Positions 11,248 to 23,273 of a DNA stretch of 64,000 nucleotides are shown here, one piece after another. The translations under genes and the position numbers were made by a program. This DNA is from Gigaspora rosea (lineage: Eukaryota > Glomeromycota > Glomeromycetes > Diversisporales > Gigasporaceae): NCBI GenBank assembly GCA_003550325.1, contig QKWP01000498.1:79518-143517 (forward strand), in the 5' to 3' direction. The notes under the pieces are model-generated. The model did not search any database, was not told the DNA's origin, and saw nothing but the letters and a program-made list of their open reading frames with translations. Positions within the stretch are counted from its first letter, which is position 1. Each line of letters begins with the position of its first letter.

Positions 11248-12123
11248 TTAAAACAAGTCATACAAGTCATACAAATCAATATCCTCTTGAAGTTTTGCTT
11301 CATTTTCCATTTGACCTCTCTCACCGATTTCAGCAATGGGAACACTTTGGGAATATAATAATAAATAAAATAATATATAATCTATGTAATTCGAGCATAA
11401 TATTATAACAAATAAAAGATCACACCTTTCAATTCTAGGTTCAGACAAATAATCATGATTTTTTGTTCTTCCGAGAATAATTTTATCATAGAGATCATAA
11501 TCAGCACTATTAGAATCTTGAAGAGCGTTTAAAAACATCATACGTTCTTCTGGATCAGGTTCATTAGAAGGATGAAATTGATCACTTATTTTTATTTCAT
11601 TGGAGAGCTTGTAAAATTCATGTAATTTTTCGCGGCAATCATCAAGATTCTCAATAGGTTCCCAACTTTTTACAAAATAAGGATTAAACAAAATATATAT
11701 AAAAACGTATAACAATAAAGATATAGAAAGTAAAGGGAATTACGTGTCTTTGGAGTATCCTTTCCACACAACAAGGTAAAAGTCACGGCCCTATAAATAA
11801 ATATGTTTATACTGTAATACATAATACATAATACATAATTATAAGAGAATTTTTATTCAACACTTACATTTACAATTTTATGAGCAATAATATGGTCGAT
11901 TTCATATCTGTTTGGTTCCCAATTATCTACGTCATCATCCTTAGAGCCATGTCTAGTATATTCCATGTCTGTTGATTGATTATCGAATTTATTCCACTCA
12001 CTTTCATCTAGCGAAAGATCTTTAACTAAATGAGCGACTTGCACATCTAATAATTAAAGGGTGAAAAGATTATGTTAAAGGAAAATTATAAACACTGATC
12101 ATAGCATCGGTAATACTATTTAA

Positions 12124-12157
<34 letters not shown>

Positions 12158-12184
12158 TTCATCTCTATGTTTCTTGGGATTCAT
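11248..12184 (-). CDS. HP1-like chromodomain protein, five exons, 196 aa
   Basis: Proposed exons (minus): 12184-12157, 12046-11868, 11790-11744, 11665-11426, 11344-11248. All introns have GT-AG ends and phases agree, giving 196 residues from ATG at 12184 to the stop at 11248. Residues 56-100 form a chromodomain (YEIDHIIAHKIV, then GRDFYLVVWKGYSKDTWEP). Tyr57, Trp78 and Tyr81 have the same spacing (21 and 24) as the aromatic cage of HP1 that binds methylated histone H3 Lys9. The N-terminus is acidic and charged. The C-terminal half is acidic, ends DLYDLYDLF, and shows no chromoshadow domain. A role in reading heterochromatin marks is inferred from the family. Intron 1 carries a long homopolymer run (12126-12154). 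It seems intact, unlike most neighbours. Confidence 0.85.
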
Positions 12185-12839
12185 TATGACTTAAAAGTAT
12201 ATTTTTATTCGTAGTCGTTAAAGATTCTTTAAGCAAAAAAGATTACTAGGATTGATAATAATTAAAATTTTTTTTTATTTTAGTTTTTTAAAAAAGGAGA
12301 GAATTGTATCGTATCAAAATAATGGGTACCTCGTTTTCTAATGATTTAGCAAGAACAGGCAGGACTTTATAAATAAATCGACAATTTATATCTAAAATTA
12401 TGTTAAAATGGATTTTAAATAACGTTATTGAATTTTGAAGAAGCAAATATAAATAGAGTGACAGCTTCGCATAGATCAACGAATAGTACTTTTTATTATA
12501 ATTCGTATGTATATAAATTGTTGATTGGATTATTTTTTTTTCAAATATAATATCAATACGCAATATGTACGTACGTATTATACTGATTGTTTAATCCCAA
12601 CAGAGCTATTATTTATTTATTAAATAACGTCAATAAAAACAATCCACGTGAATTTAAAAACAAATCTCCGGATCTGCGTGATTGCGATCGCCCAATAAAA
12701 TTTGATAAATTTTGATGTACAAAAACAATGCAATATTTTATGAACAAATGAAACTTTTAAAGTACAAAAATTTTTTACTACCGAATTTTAAAGATACTAA
12801 ACTGATTATGAAAGGGGCCAATTTTTGTATCCACATATG
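12185..12839. other. Upstream region of the chromodomain gene
   Basis: AT-rich, with no credible gene. A 91-codon Ile/Leu-rich frame (12288-12563, minus) is probably chance. It would hold the promoter of the minus-strand chromodomain gene, but no motif is clear. Confidence 0.4.
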
Positions 12840-14110
12840 ACGTTCATACCCCCTAACAAAAATAAAAATTTTAAAACTTTAAATAAAAATATCTTAACAA
12901 CTACCTGGGCATATTCGATAAAAAATTTTTTTATTTGATTCTATAAATCTGTAGAATTCAGATAAAAAAATATTAAATTTGGTCAAGTAGCTGTCAAGAT
13001 ATCTTCAAAGTTAAAGAAAAATCAAACCGTCTATCAAAACAAAAGCTGTACCAAATTTTTTTTTAAAACTTTGAGCGAAGATATCTTGACAATTACCTGA
13101 CCAAATTTGACGGACTTTTTTTTTTTATTTGAATTCTATAGATTCATAGAATTCAAATCAAATATCTTTGTTCAAATTTAAAGAAAAATCAAAACGTCTA
13201 TAAAACAGAAGCTGCGCCAAATTTTTCTTAAACCTTTGAGCGAAGATATCTTAACAACCACTTGACCAAATCCGATGAACTTTTTTTATTTGAATCCATT
13301 GGATCCATAGAATTCAAATAAAAAAATTCATCGAATTTTGTCAAGTGATTTTCAAAATATCTTCGTTCAAATTTAAAGAAAATCAGAACTCTATCAAAAC
13401 AGAAGCTGCACCAATTTTTTTTTAATTAGCAATCACCTGACCAAATCCGATAAACTTTTTTTTATTTGAAAAAAAAAAAAAAAACAAAAACGAAAATTTC
13501 AGATAATAAATGCTGAAAATGTTTATTGATTTGTACGTATATCTAAAGAATTCAAAAAAAAAAAAAGGTTATCAAATTTGGTCAGGTGGAACGGCATTAA
13601 ACTAAAGTAATATCAAGTGTAAATCTATATGCACNATGTATCCAAAATTCAAATAAAAAAAAAAAAGTTCATCGAATTTGGTCAGTTTGTTGTTAATATA
13701 TCTTCGCTCAAAGTTTTAAAAAAAATTTGACGCAGCTTCTGTTTTTGAATTTTTTTTTCAAGATATCCTGATAATCACTCGACAAAATTCGATTAAATTT
13801 TTTTTATGTGAATTTTACGGATTTATAGAATTCAAATAAAAAAAAAAAAAAGAGCTCAAGTGGTTGTCACGATATTTTCGATCAAAGTTTTAAAAAAAAA
13901 TTTGGTACAGCTTTTGCTTTGATAGACGTTTTGATTTTTCTTTAACTTTAAATGAAGATATCTTGACAGCTACTTGACAAAGTTCGATAAAAAATTTTTA
14001 TTTAAATTCTACATATCTAAAGAATTCAAAAAAAAAAAAAGGTTATCAAATTTGGTCAGGTGGAACGGCATTAAACTAAAGTAATATCAAGTGTAAATCT
14101 ATATGCACAA
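12840..14110. repeat. Satellite-like tandem and inverted repeat block
   Basis: Units of about 165-195 bp recur in one orientation from about 12,840 to 13,450, with words GAAGATATCTT, CCTGACCAAAT, AGAATTCAAAT and AAACAGAAGCTG. They recur as reverse complements from about 13,640 to 14,010. Each unit is itself near-palindromic around GATATCTT and GAATTC. A segment of about 95 bp (13540-13634) is repeated almost exactly at 14014-14108. One undetermined base lies at 13635. Confidence 0.7.
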
Positions 14111-14797
14111 TATACTTAACGTACGTACATGATTTTTTTTTTTGTAAATATAAAATTTGTACTAAACTTTTTATTTTATATATGAGCTGTTCTCAAGCAG
14201 TTCTCTTGCTGATTGCTCATCCATTTCGATAATTCAATCTTTTTATTAATAATTTTACCGAAGTTCATTGTGCGAAAAACAGATTTAAACCTAAATCGAT
14301 CAGATTATTTTTAACTATTTAGATTATCTTATAAACCATAAAGGAAAGCGTTTGAAAACAGGTTTAAACTGAAAATTTTCGTCCAATTTGATTGGAGTAT
14401 GATAATTTTTGGTTTGATCAACATTGCTTGTTTTTAACAGTATTTTTTTACTTTCGCATTTTTTTATTTGTTAATTTTTCTGCAAATTTGATTAAGAGCT
14501 GAAGTGTTATAATAATAATGTTTTCATAAAATTTTAAAGTTATTAAGTGTCTCGAACTTTATTAATGAAAAAATTTCACTACTATGACTTATGTACGTCC
14601 TGTTTGATAATTTGGAATAATCTCTAACAGCTGAACAATCGGAAAATTGCCCAGTGTCCAAACTGTCCAGTAAAAGCAATGTACTATTAGGAAAATAAAG
14701 ACTGGACAATATAAATTAAAAAAAAATTATAATTAAAAATTATTAAAAAAAGTAAAACTATAAACTATATAATTAAAACATAAAATATATATAAAAA
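14111..14797. other. Intergenic; nothing recognised
   Basis: A 61-codon minus-strand frame (14524-14709) has no recognisable features and is not called. Confidence 0.4.
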
Positions 14798-14925
14798 AAC
14801 TTCGATCGTTTTTTTAAAAAAACTTCGATTATTTCTTTTTTTTTGTAAAAAAAAAAACATCGATTATTTCTTTTTTTTTAAAAACAAAAACTTCGATTAT
14901 TTCTTTTAAAAAAAAAAACAATCTA
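14798..14925. repeat. Minisatellite, four units of AACTTCGATTATTTC plus A/T runs
   Basis: The word (A)ACWTCGATYRTTTCTTTT recurs four times at about 38-42 bp spacing, separated by variable A/T homopolymers. Confidence 0.7.
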
Positions 14926-15340
14926 ACTTTAAAGATATTAATTCACCGAAAGCTCGCCTTAAACCTATCAGTAAAGCTTGCTGATAAATTAATGTTTGTG
15001 GACCAAGATGTTTATGAAGTGAGAGTACCGTAGTTATGCACATACTAAAATATATAAAAAATTGATCTGATTTTTAAGATTAATAAAATTTTTAATATTA
15101 AGATCAAAGACATAGTTCTGAATTTTGACTATTAGAATTAGCAGGTGACTTCAAAAAGCATTAGCACCTAACTAGATGTGTGATTTTGACAAAATATAAA
15201 TATATAAAACATTGGACATACACAGGACAATTCCATAATACGTATCATTGATGTAGTGTAAAATTTTATGCATATAATACACATTTATATCAAAAACGTT
15301 ATTAACGAACTCAATCATTAAAATTTTTAAACTTGATTAA

Positions 15341-16877
15341 ATGGAATTAAAATCTTTGAAAAACTTTCAAATAATTATCTTGAACTTCTTAATGACGAGA
15401 AGCATTTAAACATAGTCATTAATGTTGGTGAACCTCCAAATACAAAGACATTCCGAACACATTCTGCAATTTTAAAATACAGATCTTTATATTTTCGTAA
15501 TGAATTAAATAATATCAATAAAAAAAAAAAATATTAAACCTTTAAATTTAAAAAAAATCCAACATTTGAAATTATTATCAAGTAAGTTATTTTATATTAT
15601 ATTACAAAAAGTCATAACTTAATTTATAACATAACAAAAAGGAATCTAAAATTATACATAAATTTTATACAAAGGTATATATATGGAGGAATAACCACAC
15701 TTGAAAACATGATGCATCATTTATTTTTGAACTTATGATCGTTGCTTGTGAATTTCTTTTTGATGAGTTGGTCAATCAACTTCAAACTCATTTAATTGAA
15801 AAGGAGGCTAATTGGCTTCGTTTACATTTAAATTATATTTATCAAAAAAGTTCTAGAATAATAAACAAGATTTACAAAACTGGTTTAATGATATTGTGGT
15901 AAAGTATCCTAATAAGATTTTTGATTCAGAAGAATTCTTAACACTTCAAGAAAACGTTTTAGTCTCACTTATTAGCCGAGATGATTTACAATTAGAAGAA
16001 ATAAAAATTTGGAATTATTTTATAAAATGGGGAATTGAAAAAAATCCCAGCCTACCATCCGATTCTGAAGATTGGTCCTATGAGAATTTTATTGCTTTAA
16101 AGACTACTCTACAAAATTGTTTACCTCATATCCGTTATTTTCAAATGTCTGGTAATGATATTATTAAATAATGTACAACCTTATCAACAAATTATTGAAA
16201 AAAACCTTTGGAAAGATATAATTAACAAATGAACCAATATCTTCTGTCCTTACATCTCGAATAATTTTAAAACCAATATTACCGACTAATATTGTTAAAC
16301 CTTTTTCAACTGTCATAAATGAAGCACATGCAGCTGAAATTGCTTCATGGGTTGATATGAAAAAACTTACATATTTGATTAACAGTTAAAGATAATCCTT
16401 ATGAGTTTAAATTACTTCCTCGTCGAAGCAAAGATGGTTTTACTCGTTATTCATTTTGGAATTTATGTGATAAGAAAATTCATCACGCTGTAGTTATGAA
16501 AGTTAAGGGTACTGATGAAATTCTTGGTGGATATAATCCTATAGGTTGGAATAAACATTATCATAATCAACATAGGTATTGCGAAGATAGTTTTATTTTT
16601 TCATTGAAAATGGTAATATTCAAAATTCTATTTTAAGTCGTGTAAAAAAACCAGAGAAAGCAATTTACTGTAGTTCTAATCATGGTCCAATTTTTCTGGT
16701 AATACTCTTTTTATGTACAATGATTTTAATCTAAATGAATACTGTTGGGTTGGTGAAACAGGTGTATATGATAAACTAATTAGAAATGATACTGCTATAT
16801 ATCAAAATGTCTCGTGGGCTACATATAAAGTATCATGCTTTATAATAGAAGAATATGAAATATTTCAAATTAGCTAA
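15341..16877 (+). pseudogene. BTB/POZ-TLDc gene copy, decayed
   Basis: This aligns along its length with the intact gene at 23,274-24,832. The relict start is ATG at 15341, the BTB part runs to about 15,580, the intron follows, then BACK and TLDc parts to a stop at 16875-16877. Breaks include a one-base loss right after the start, an A-run frameshift near 15,520-15,535, loss of part of exon 2 near 15,730-15,860, and frameshifts around 16,170, 16,230, 16,390 and 16,600. The longest open piece (15896-16171) covers the BACK region. It is the most diverged of the four near-full-length copies here, so it probably decayed earliest. Confidence 0.85.
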
Positions 16878-17423
16878 AATTTTAAAATTGTTTATATTGA
16901 TTAATAGAATAAATAGAGTTATTATGATTATGTGTCTAGGTTTCAAATAAGTAATAATAATTTTAATTAATTTTTAAATTGCTAAGATTTTAGTAATAGA
17001 TAAATTAAAAAGTTAGTTAAAAGACGCCAACGGCGTCCTGGGATACCTCTTTATTAAAAAAAATAAATAAAGAAAAAATATTTAATAACTTTTTAAAAAC
17101 ATAATCTTAACAAAATATTATAAACATATTAGAAATTATTCATACATCACCCGCACCCATTTTTGTTTAAAAAACAACAATTTAACTTTTAGATATTAGC
17201 AGATTAGGGGTAGAAGATATTGGATGCAAAATTAACAAGTACGGTAATCTTTTTTATTAGAAACCCAAATAATGGTTTCTTAAAAATTTGGTTTGTAATA
17301 CAAAGACTATTGGACGATCATGGGGGTAAAATTTTACGTATTATTTTTAATATGATTATTATATTATTAATTATTGTAATTTTTTATTTTATTTTATTAT
17401 AATAAGTACAGTATACATTATTC
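16878..17423. other. Intergenic; one short GC hairpin
   Basis: GACGCCAACGGCGTC at 17023-17037 forms a short hairpin about 150 bp downstream of the pseudogene, followed by A/T sequence. A 60-codon hydrophobic frame (17220-17402) lacks a family and is judged chance. Confidence 0.35.
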
Positions 17424-17549
17424 GGCAAAAATTTTTGAATAACGGTAAATTGGCTCAACCGGTCAAATGAACACGTGACGCGAAGCGGCACATGTCAGCC
17501 AATCATTTGCCCGGTTGAACCAATTTACCGTTATTCAAAAATTTTTGCC
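17424..17549. repeat. 126-bp near-perfect hairpin element
   Basis: The arms at 17424-17470 and 17503-17549 are almost exact reverse complements (GGCAAAAATTTTTGAATAAC...). The loop (17471-17502) is itself quasi-palindromic: CACGTGACGCGAAGCGGCAC. No ORF. It resembles a tiny MITE or a nested palindromic element. Confidence 0.75.
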
Positions 17550-17639
17550 TGTTATCCGACAATTTATGATCATGATTGGTAGAGAGTTACCGGCTGAGTT
17601 TGTAACACATGAAAAAGATAACAGAAAAGAAATAAATTC

Positions 17640-17965
17640 ATAAGAGTTTGTCGGATAATTATTATTATCCGTAATCTTACTATGATCAGATTGCCAAATA
17701 ACTTTGGTTATTTGGCACACTCACGTGATTTCTGCCAAATAACAAGTTATTTGGCAGAAAACACGTGAACATTGCCAAATAACCAAGTTATTTGGCAATC
17801 TGGTCGTCGTAAGCTGCCGGATAACACCGTTATTGAATGCCAAGCACCAATAACTAAATTTAATGTTCCCCTTTGGGGCCCAGAAGCTGACACATTAAAT
17901 TTTACAGCCAGATAATGAAGTTATTTTACAAATAACTCCCGTTATTGGATGCGAAGCATCCAATA
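17640..17965. repeat. Cluster of short palindromes separated by CACGTG
   Basis: Three adjacent hairpins share the arm TGCCAAATAAC/GTTATTTGGCA (about 17,691-17,717, 17,742-17,759 and 17,774-17,798), with CACGTG between them. Further hairpins follow, including TTATTGGATGCGAAGCATCC (17943-17962). The GCGAAGC loop word also occurs in the loop at 17,471-17,502. Confidence 0.65.
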
Positions 17966-18399
17966 ACTATATATTATTCATGTGATATATAATCGTAAAT
18001 TTTTTTGCCTTGATATTTATGCATAAAATGACATCATCATTTATGCAAAATGTTACGACAAAAAATTTCACATGCTAATAATATAAAAATAACAGTAAAT
18101 TTTTTCATTGGAGTTATTAAATTTTATTATTAGATACTATTTAGACCATATAATAATAATATTGTTAATATAAAATAGATATAATGTAACATATATAGCA
18201 AAAGCATAGTTTTCTATAAAGTATCAAATCATAGTAAATATTATTATGTAATCCGTTATAAAGTATCCATATAATTAAAATTAATGTATCATTTTTCTAA
18301 CTCTAACAAGGAACCAAATCCTTAATTTGGGCCAGCTAGTCTAAATATTCACCATAGTCTCCTGCATTTAATAATATTTTAAATCTAAAATTTAAGACT

Positions 18400-18605
18400 A
18401 TTTGTTGGGATAAACGATATGATGATTTATTTTTTTCATTGAAAAATAGTAACATTCAAATTTATATTTTTGAAAAACAAGAGAAAGCAATTTCAGTTGC
18501 TCTAATTTTTGTCCAATCTTTGGGCCTGGTTTGATCATGCATTTCGTCGTAATTTTAGTCAAACTGACAACTGTTGGACTAATGAAAATATAAACTACAG
18601 GATTA
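18400..18605 (+). pseudogene. TLDc domain remnant
   Basis: About 200 bp match the intact gene's 3' TLDc exon around 24,490-24,720. TTGGGATAAACGATATGATG, TTTTTTCATTGAAAAATAGT and AGAGAAAGCAATTT are recognisable, with many gaps and stops. No BTB part was found upstream, so it is an isolated relict of the same family. Confidence 0.6.
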
Positions 18606-19664
18606 AATAGATCATATACGTATTTATATTATGATTAATATCTTAATCATATGCGTAATTTAATAAAGTTTATTACGTAAATAACCCATTATTTTTATTA
18701 TCAAATGAGTTTTTCATTTCAATCAACAAAATTTTTACTATAAACTATCTTTTTTTTGATAATTGCCTTGGAAAATTTTACAACCAATAAAGTATTCAAA
18801 AAGATCGTTCAAGCATTTTGTCACGGATAACAATGAATTCTTAATTATCTATTCAGAATTAAACCTTCAGTTTTTCAAATCTGATTATTATTAATATGTC
18901 GCGGGTACTTTATTCACCCGTTTTTATACATTCAAGTCATAGAATAACTAGGTCATTTCATTGAACTATCAGACTTATTATAATTCTAGTTCACTGAAAA
19001 AACCTTGGTTAATTCATAATTTATGCTTATAAAAAAAAACAGAGTTCCCTGAAATATCCATAAAATAAAAACTTCATGTTCGTTAAAATTATCTTTAGGT
19101 TCACAAAAAAAAAAAGATATAATTTATCTGCTAAAAATTTTTTTGTTTAATAATTTTCCTACATAATTTTAATTTCGTGAGAAAAAAAAATTTTCATAAT
19201 CTTATAATCATTAAGGCGCATTCGTGTAATTTGTATTGACTAAATTCTAAAATGGGTCACTTTTCTTATTGTAAATTCATATAGATAACATATAACCTAT
19301 CTTTACATGAAAAGGATGAAAAGGGTGAATTAGACTTGAGAATGCATATTTCATTTTTACATGATCAAAATGATTGATAAAAATATAGGGGATACTTGTT
19401 ATGGGAAATAATTTTATGAGGATTTTAAAAATGATTTATACTATTTTCTTATTTTTTTTTTTATCTATTTTTATATACGATTATTATCTTTTTTATTATG
19501 TTATATTTTATTTAGATGTACATAATTTATGAATTTGGAAAGACTCATGTATAAATATTTTAATAATGAAGAAAATTAAAATTATACTATTTAAAAGACA
19601 TAAAATCCACAAAGATTCCGATCAAAGTTTTAAAAAAAATAATCATGTATTTATATAAATAAAT
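18606..19664. other. Intergenic; nothing recognised
   Basis: Low-complexity A/T sequence; no frame or repeat that I can support. Confidence 0.4.
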
Positions 19665-20657
19665 GGTCCGGTGCGAAAATGTAGACGCACCAAAACTAAA
19701 ATTTATTTTAACTACATATAAAAGTTTTTCAATTTTAATTATTTATTTATGATTTTTTATATCAAATAAAGGAAGTACTAAGCTACGTTTTGTATAATTT
19801 TTATTATTATTTTATAGTAAGTTTATTTTATTATAAATTTTTAGAAAATCCTATTTTTTTAAAAAAAAATAAAAAATTTTTTTTAAAAAATTATTTTCGC
19901 CAACAATATGCAACTTTATAAGCTTGTACTATGCAACTGCATTTCCATACATTTGCTAAATATAGCGTTAAAATTTTAATTGGATTAATAGTTAGACTAA
20001 AAACTAATTTTCATAATAAAGGGTTAAATATTACTATATATAGTAATTTTATATATAGTAATTATCATTAAATATTTAAAAATTTATATTTTAACAACTA
20101 ATAATTCAATTAAGCTAAAATTTTAACTCATATTTAGCATATGTATAACAATACATTTGTATAATATAAACTTACAAAGTTGTAAATTAGTAACAAAAAT
20201 ATATTTATTTTTAAAAGGCATTTTTTTGCTTTTTTTTTTAAAAAAAATAAATTTTAAACCATTATTAAACGACAATATGTATATAAAAAAAGATAATAAA
20301 TTTTATATTAAAAGATAGCATAGAACTTGGTTTATTTAGTACAAAAAAAATTATAAATAGGTAATTAAAAATTAAAAAATTTTTATATATAGATAAATTA
20401 ATTTTTTAATTTTAATATTTTATATCTTTGCATTTTACAAATTGAAAAAATAAGTGATTAATAAAAGTTTTTACAGAATTAAAAGTTTTTACTGAAATAA
20501 AAGTTTTTACAGAAATAAAATTTTTTAATAAAATTTATATTTAAACATTTCCTTAAATCAAGCATAATAAATAAAGTTATTTAAACATTTATATTAAATT
20601 TTAGAAAAAATTCTTTATTATAAATAAATTGGTGTATCTACATTTTTGCACCGGACC
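19665..20657. mobile_element. About 1-kb foldback element with GGTCCGGTGC termini
   Basis: The termini GGTCCGGTGCGAAAATGTAG (19665) and its near complement ending at 20657 form TIRs of about 30 bp. The interior is a second long inverted repeat centred near 20,045, with arms containing ATTTGCTAAATATAGCGTTA (left) and its counterpart on the right, meeting at a TATATAGTAATTTTATATATAG core. It has no ORF. The TSD is not clear. Confidence 0.7.
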
Positions 20658-23036
20658 TAGAAAATAATTGCAAATTATAGTTAAAGTGGCCACTCTCCAC
20701 CCAGCATGCCAGAGCCATCCCAGCAAGCTATTGGAGTTAGCAGATAATACGGCAAAGAATATTTCAATTTCAAAAATTTGCCTACAATAATTATTAAAAA
20801 TACTATTAGTAATTTTTAGCATTAATAGATAAAACATAACGATAGTCATGCGTTAGGTTATCTCCATAGTTAAGCTCAAAGGGCGATTATGAAATTACTA
20901 TTTATGGTTAGGAAGAACTTAAGTAATGGATACGATATATTAGGTAAAAGTAAATGTTGATTCTAAATTAACAATGGAAAGAAAATTTTATTATGTGTGG
21001 TTTTAGAAATATCGGTGGATGTAGATATTGCTCTAATACTTTCTTAAGATATAACTTATTGCGATTTATAATAAGAATTGAAACTATATATTATATAAAA
21101 TATAAGAATTTTCTCGAATTATGGCTGAGTCACAATGGATAGTTTTTTTATATTGTAATTTTATTTTTATCACGGATTTATGAAGAAAACCCTATCCAAG
21201 CTAAAAAAAATTCTTGACTTTTAACCGTTTTTGGTAAAACCATATCGATATGCTTAGCTGATTACTGACTTAAATGACTCGCACAAAAATCTACGGTAGA
21301 TATCACGTAAATTAATTTACTGCTTAACGTTAGTAATTAAATTGCACATTTACGCCACATGGTTTATGATCGGCTGGCTGATCCAGACGATCAAAATGGC
21401 TAAAAGATTGGCTAATACAATTTTCCTTTTTTTTTTAACAGTTGTTTGAGATCTGAAAATTTTCTCGTTCCAGAAATCTCCCAATATCTTTTTAAGAATC
21501 ACTTAACTTTTCAGAGCCTATTTCACTGTTATTGGAACTTTGATATAGGAGACGGCGAAGTAAGTTCTAAAAAATTAGGAGATCCTTAGAACAAGACTCG
21601 GGAAACGAGCAAATTTTCAGAATTTATAAAAAATTTTTATTCATTAAATACTCGATTTCAAATATATATGCAGATACAGTACTATGAAATAAGGATAGTT
21701 TATTTAAATACAGTCAACTATCGATATAACGAAAATTTTGGGTCATAATAAAATTTCTGAAAAGTTGTTATACTGGTATTATTTTATTAGTATACAAATA
21801 CCGATTAATAACAAATCAGCATTCTATCCAATCAATTAAAAAAAATAACACCGGTGCGACTGATGTACATACCGAGACGGCAACTATAATTGCGCCGGTA
21901 TCGCCGTCATCGGATGAATTCGCAACATGGACTCCGTTTGATTTCACGTAGGACAGGTGTGAGTCTTGCTTCTCGCGCGGTAGGAGCTCTTACCTGAACC
22001 GTGTTTACTCTTATATTGATCCTATTATTAGTGATTATATCAAATCTTCAAATTAGGCAGCTAATTAAGATTAAACATCTGTTTTATATACTTCTTACTC
22101 AAGTTCGATCTTGATCTATTATTAGCGATTTTATCGAGTTTTCAACAAATTAAGCAGTTAATTAAATTTTGTTTTATCTGATTTCCATATGATTTTTCCG
22201 ATTTCATATGCTTTCTCCCACCATCCCATCAAAAGGCCAATCCTTAGGATCTAACTGGTTTGGTTCCGGCATATTCCAGCTCAACCACCTTTTCTATCTG
22301 TTGGCTTAATTATTTGAATAAATCAAATTTAATAACCACAAGTAGTCATAATAGTTGAGAATTCGATTCTTTTACCCAACCTTCGAAGATATCGAGATCT
22401 GAGTTTTATTCGAAACACGAAAGTCAAGGCTTATATACATTTTAGAATCTTATGAGAACTACCGGTAAATCCACATAAATTAGAAATTACTTTTTTTTTT
22501 TTTTTGAGATTAAAAATTTACAATGGTCGTTCAGAAACTCTAGTTCTAAAATTCCCACGGTTCATACCAATTCGGTTACGATTTACACATTGTTGAATAA
22601 AAAGGAATAACAATATATTCACAAAAAAGGGACATTGGAAAAATTTATTTACAACTAAAAATAAAATCCGTCTTAAACTGCGCCCTTCTTGTTTATCACC
22701 GTAAAAATATAATAAAATTTTTTGTTTATTAATATAAATATTTAATAATAAAAATGTTCTTGTTATTTAGCCGGTGCCACATAAACAAAGTGAAAATGAT
22801 TACAGAAAACGTTAAGGCAGCATGTAATCTTAGAACTTATCATTACAGTATGTTCCAATTGATATCATTTGATAGAATACTAAAGAAATTAATAGAATAT
22901 TAAAGAAAATAATAGGAATTGATACAAATAGCGCCACTTTCTCTTTTCTATCAAATTATTATTAACCGGAAAACGTCTGTTATTGTCACACCATCTGCCA
23001 TAACTCAAATGGACGCGAAGCATGTGCAATTTCTAA
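20658..23036. other. Intergenic with small repeats; no gene recognised
   Basis: At 21,712-21,790 a CAGTCAACTATCGATATAACG word resembles one terminus of pogo/Tigger-type elements, without a partner. A patch of higher GC (21,855-22,010) contains a short possible coding relict that I cannot assign. A segment of about 70 bp at 22,003-22,075 is repeated divergently at 22,096-22,165 (word CTATTATTAGYGATT). Otherwise nothing is seen. Confidence 0.4.
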
Positions 23037-23142
23037 TTATGAGATAATGATCTACATTAAAAGTAATATAATTTCGATGTATTATGAGGTAATGATCTAC
23101 TTAAGTAATTTAGAAAAGTAGTATTTATGAGGTAAGAATCTA
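23037..23142 (+). promoter_or_regulatory. Three spaced repeats upstream of the intact BTB-TLDc gene
   Basis: TATGAGRTAATGATCTAC-like 18-19-mers lie at about 23,037, 23,082 and 23,125, roughly 43-45 bp apart and 130-240 bp before the start codon. They could be a regulatory array or a small repeat. Nothing shows which protein would bind them. Confidence 0.3.
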
Positions 23143-23273
23143 CACAAAATGAATATAAAAATGATATTAATATAATAAATATATTATTATATAAAAATAA
23201 GCATTTTAAACAACTTTAAACAATTTTACATCCTTAACGAACCAAATAATTAAAAAAATTTAAACTTTATTAA

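Noticed and set aside
17220-17402. A 60-codon hydrophobic frame as a small membrane protein
   Set aside because: Ile/Leu-rich because of AT composition; no start context or paralogue.
20601-20849. An 82-codon minus-strand frame at the end of the foldback element
   Set aside because: It spans the element boundary, has no family, and is partly the TIR.
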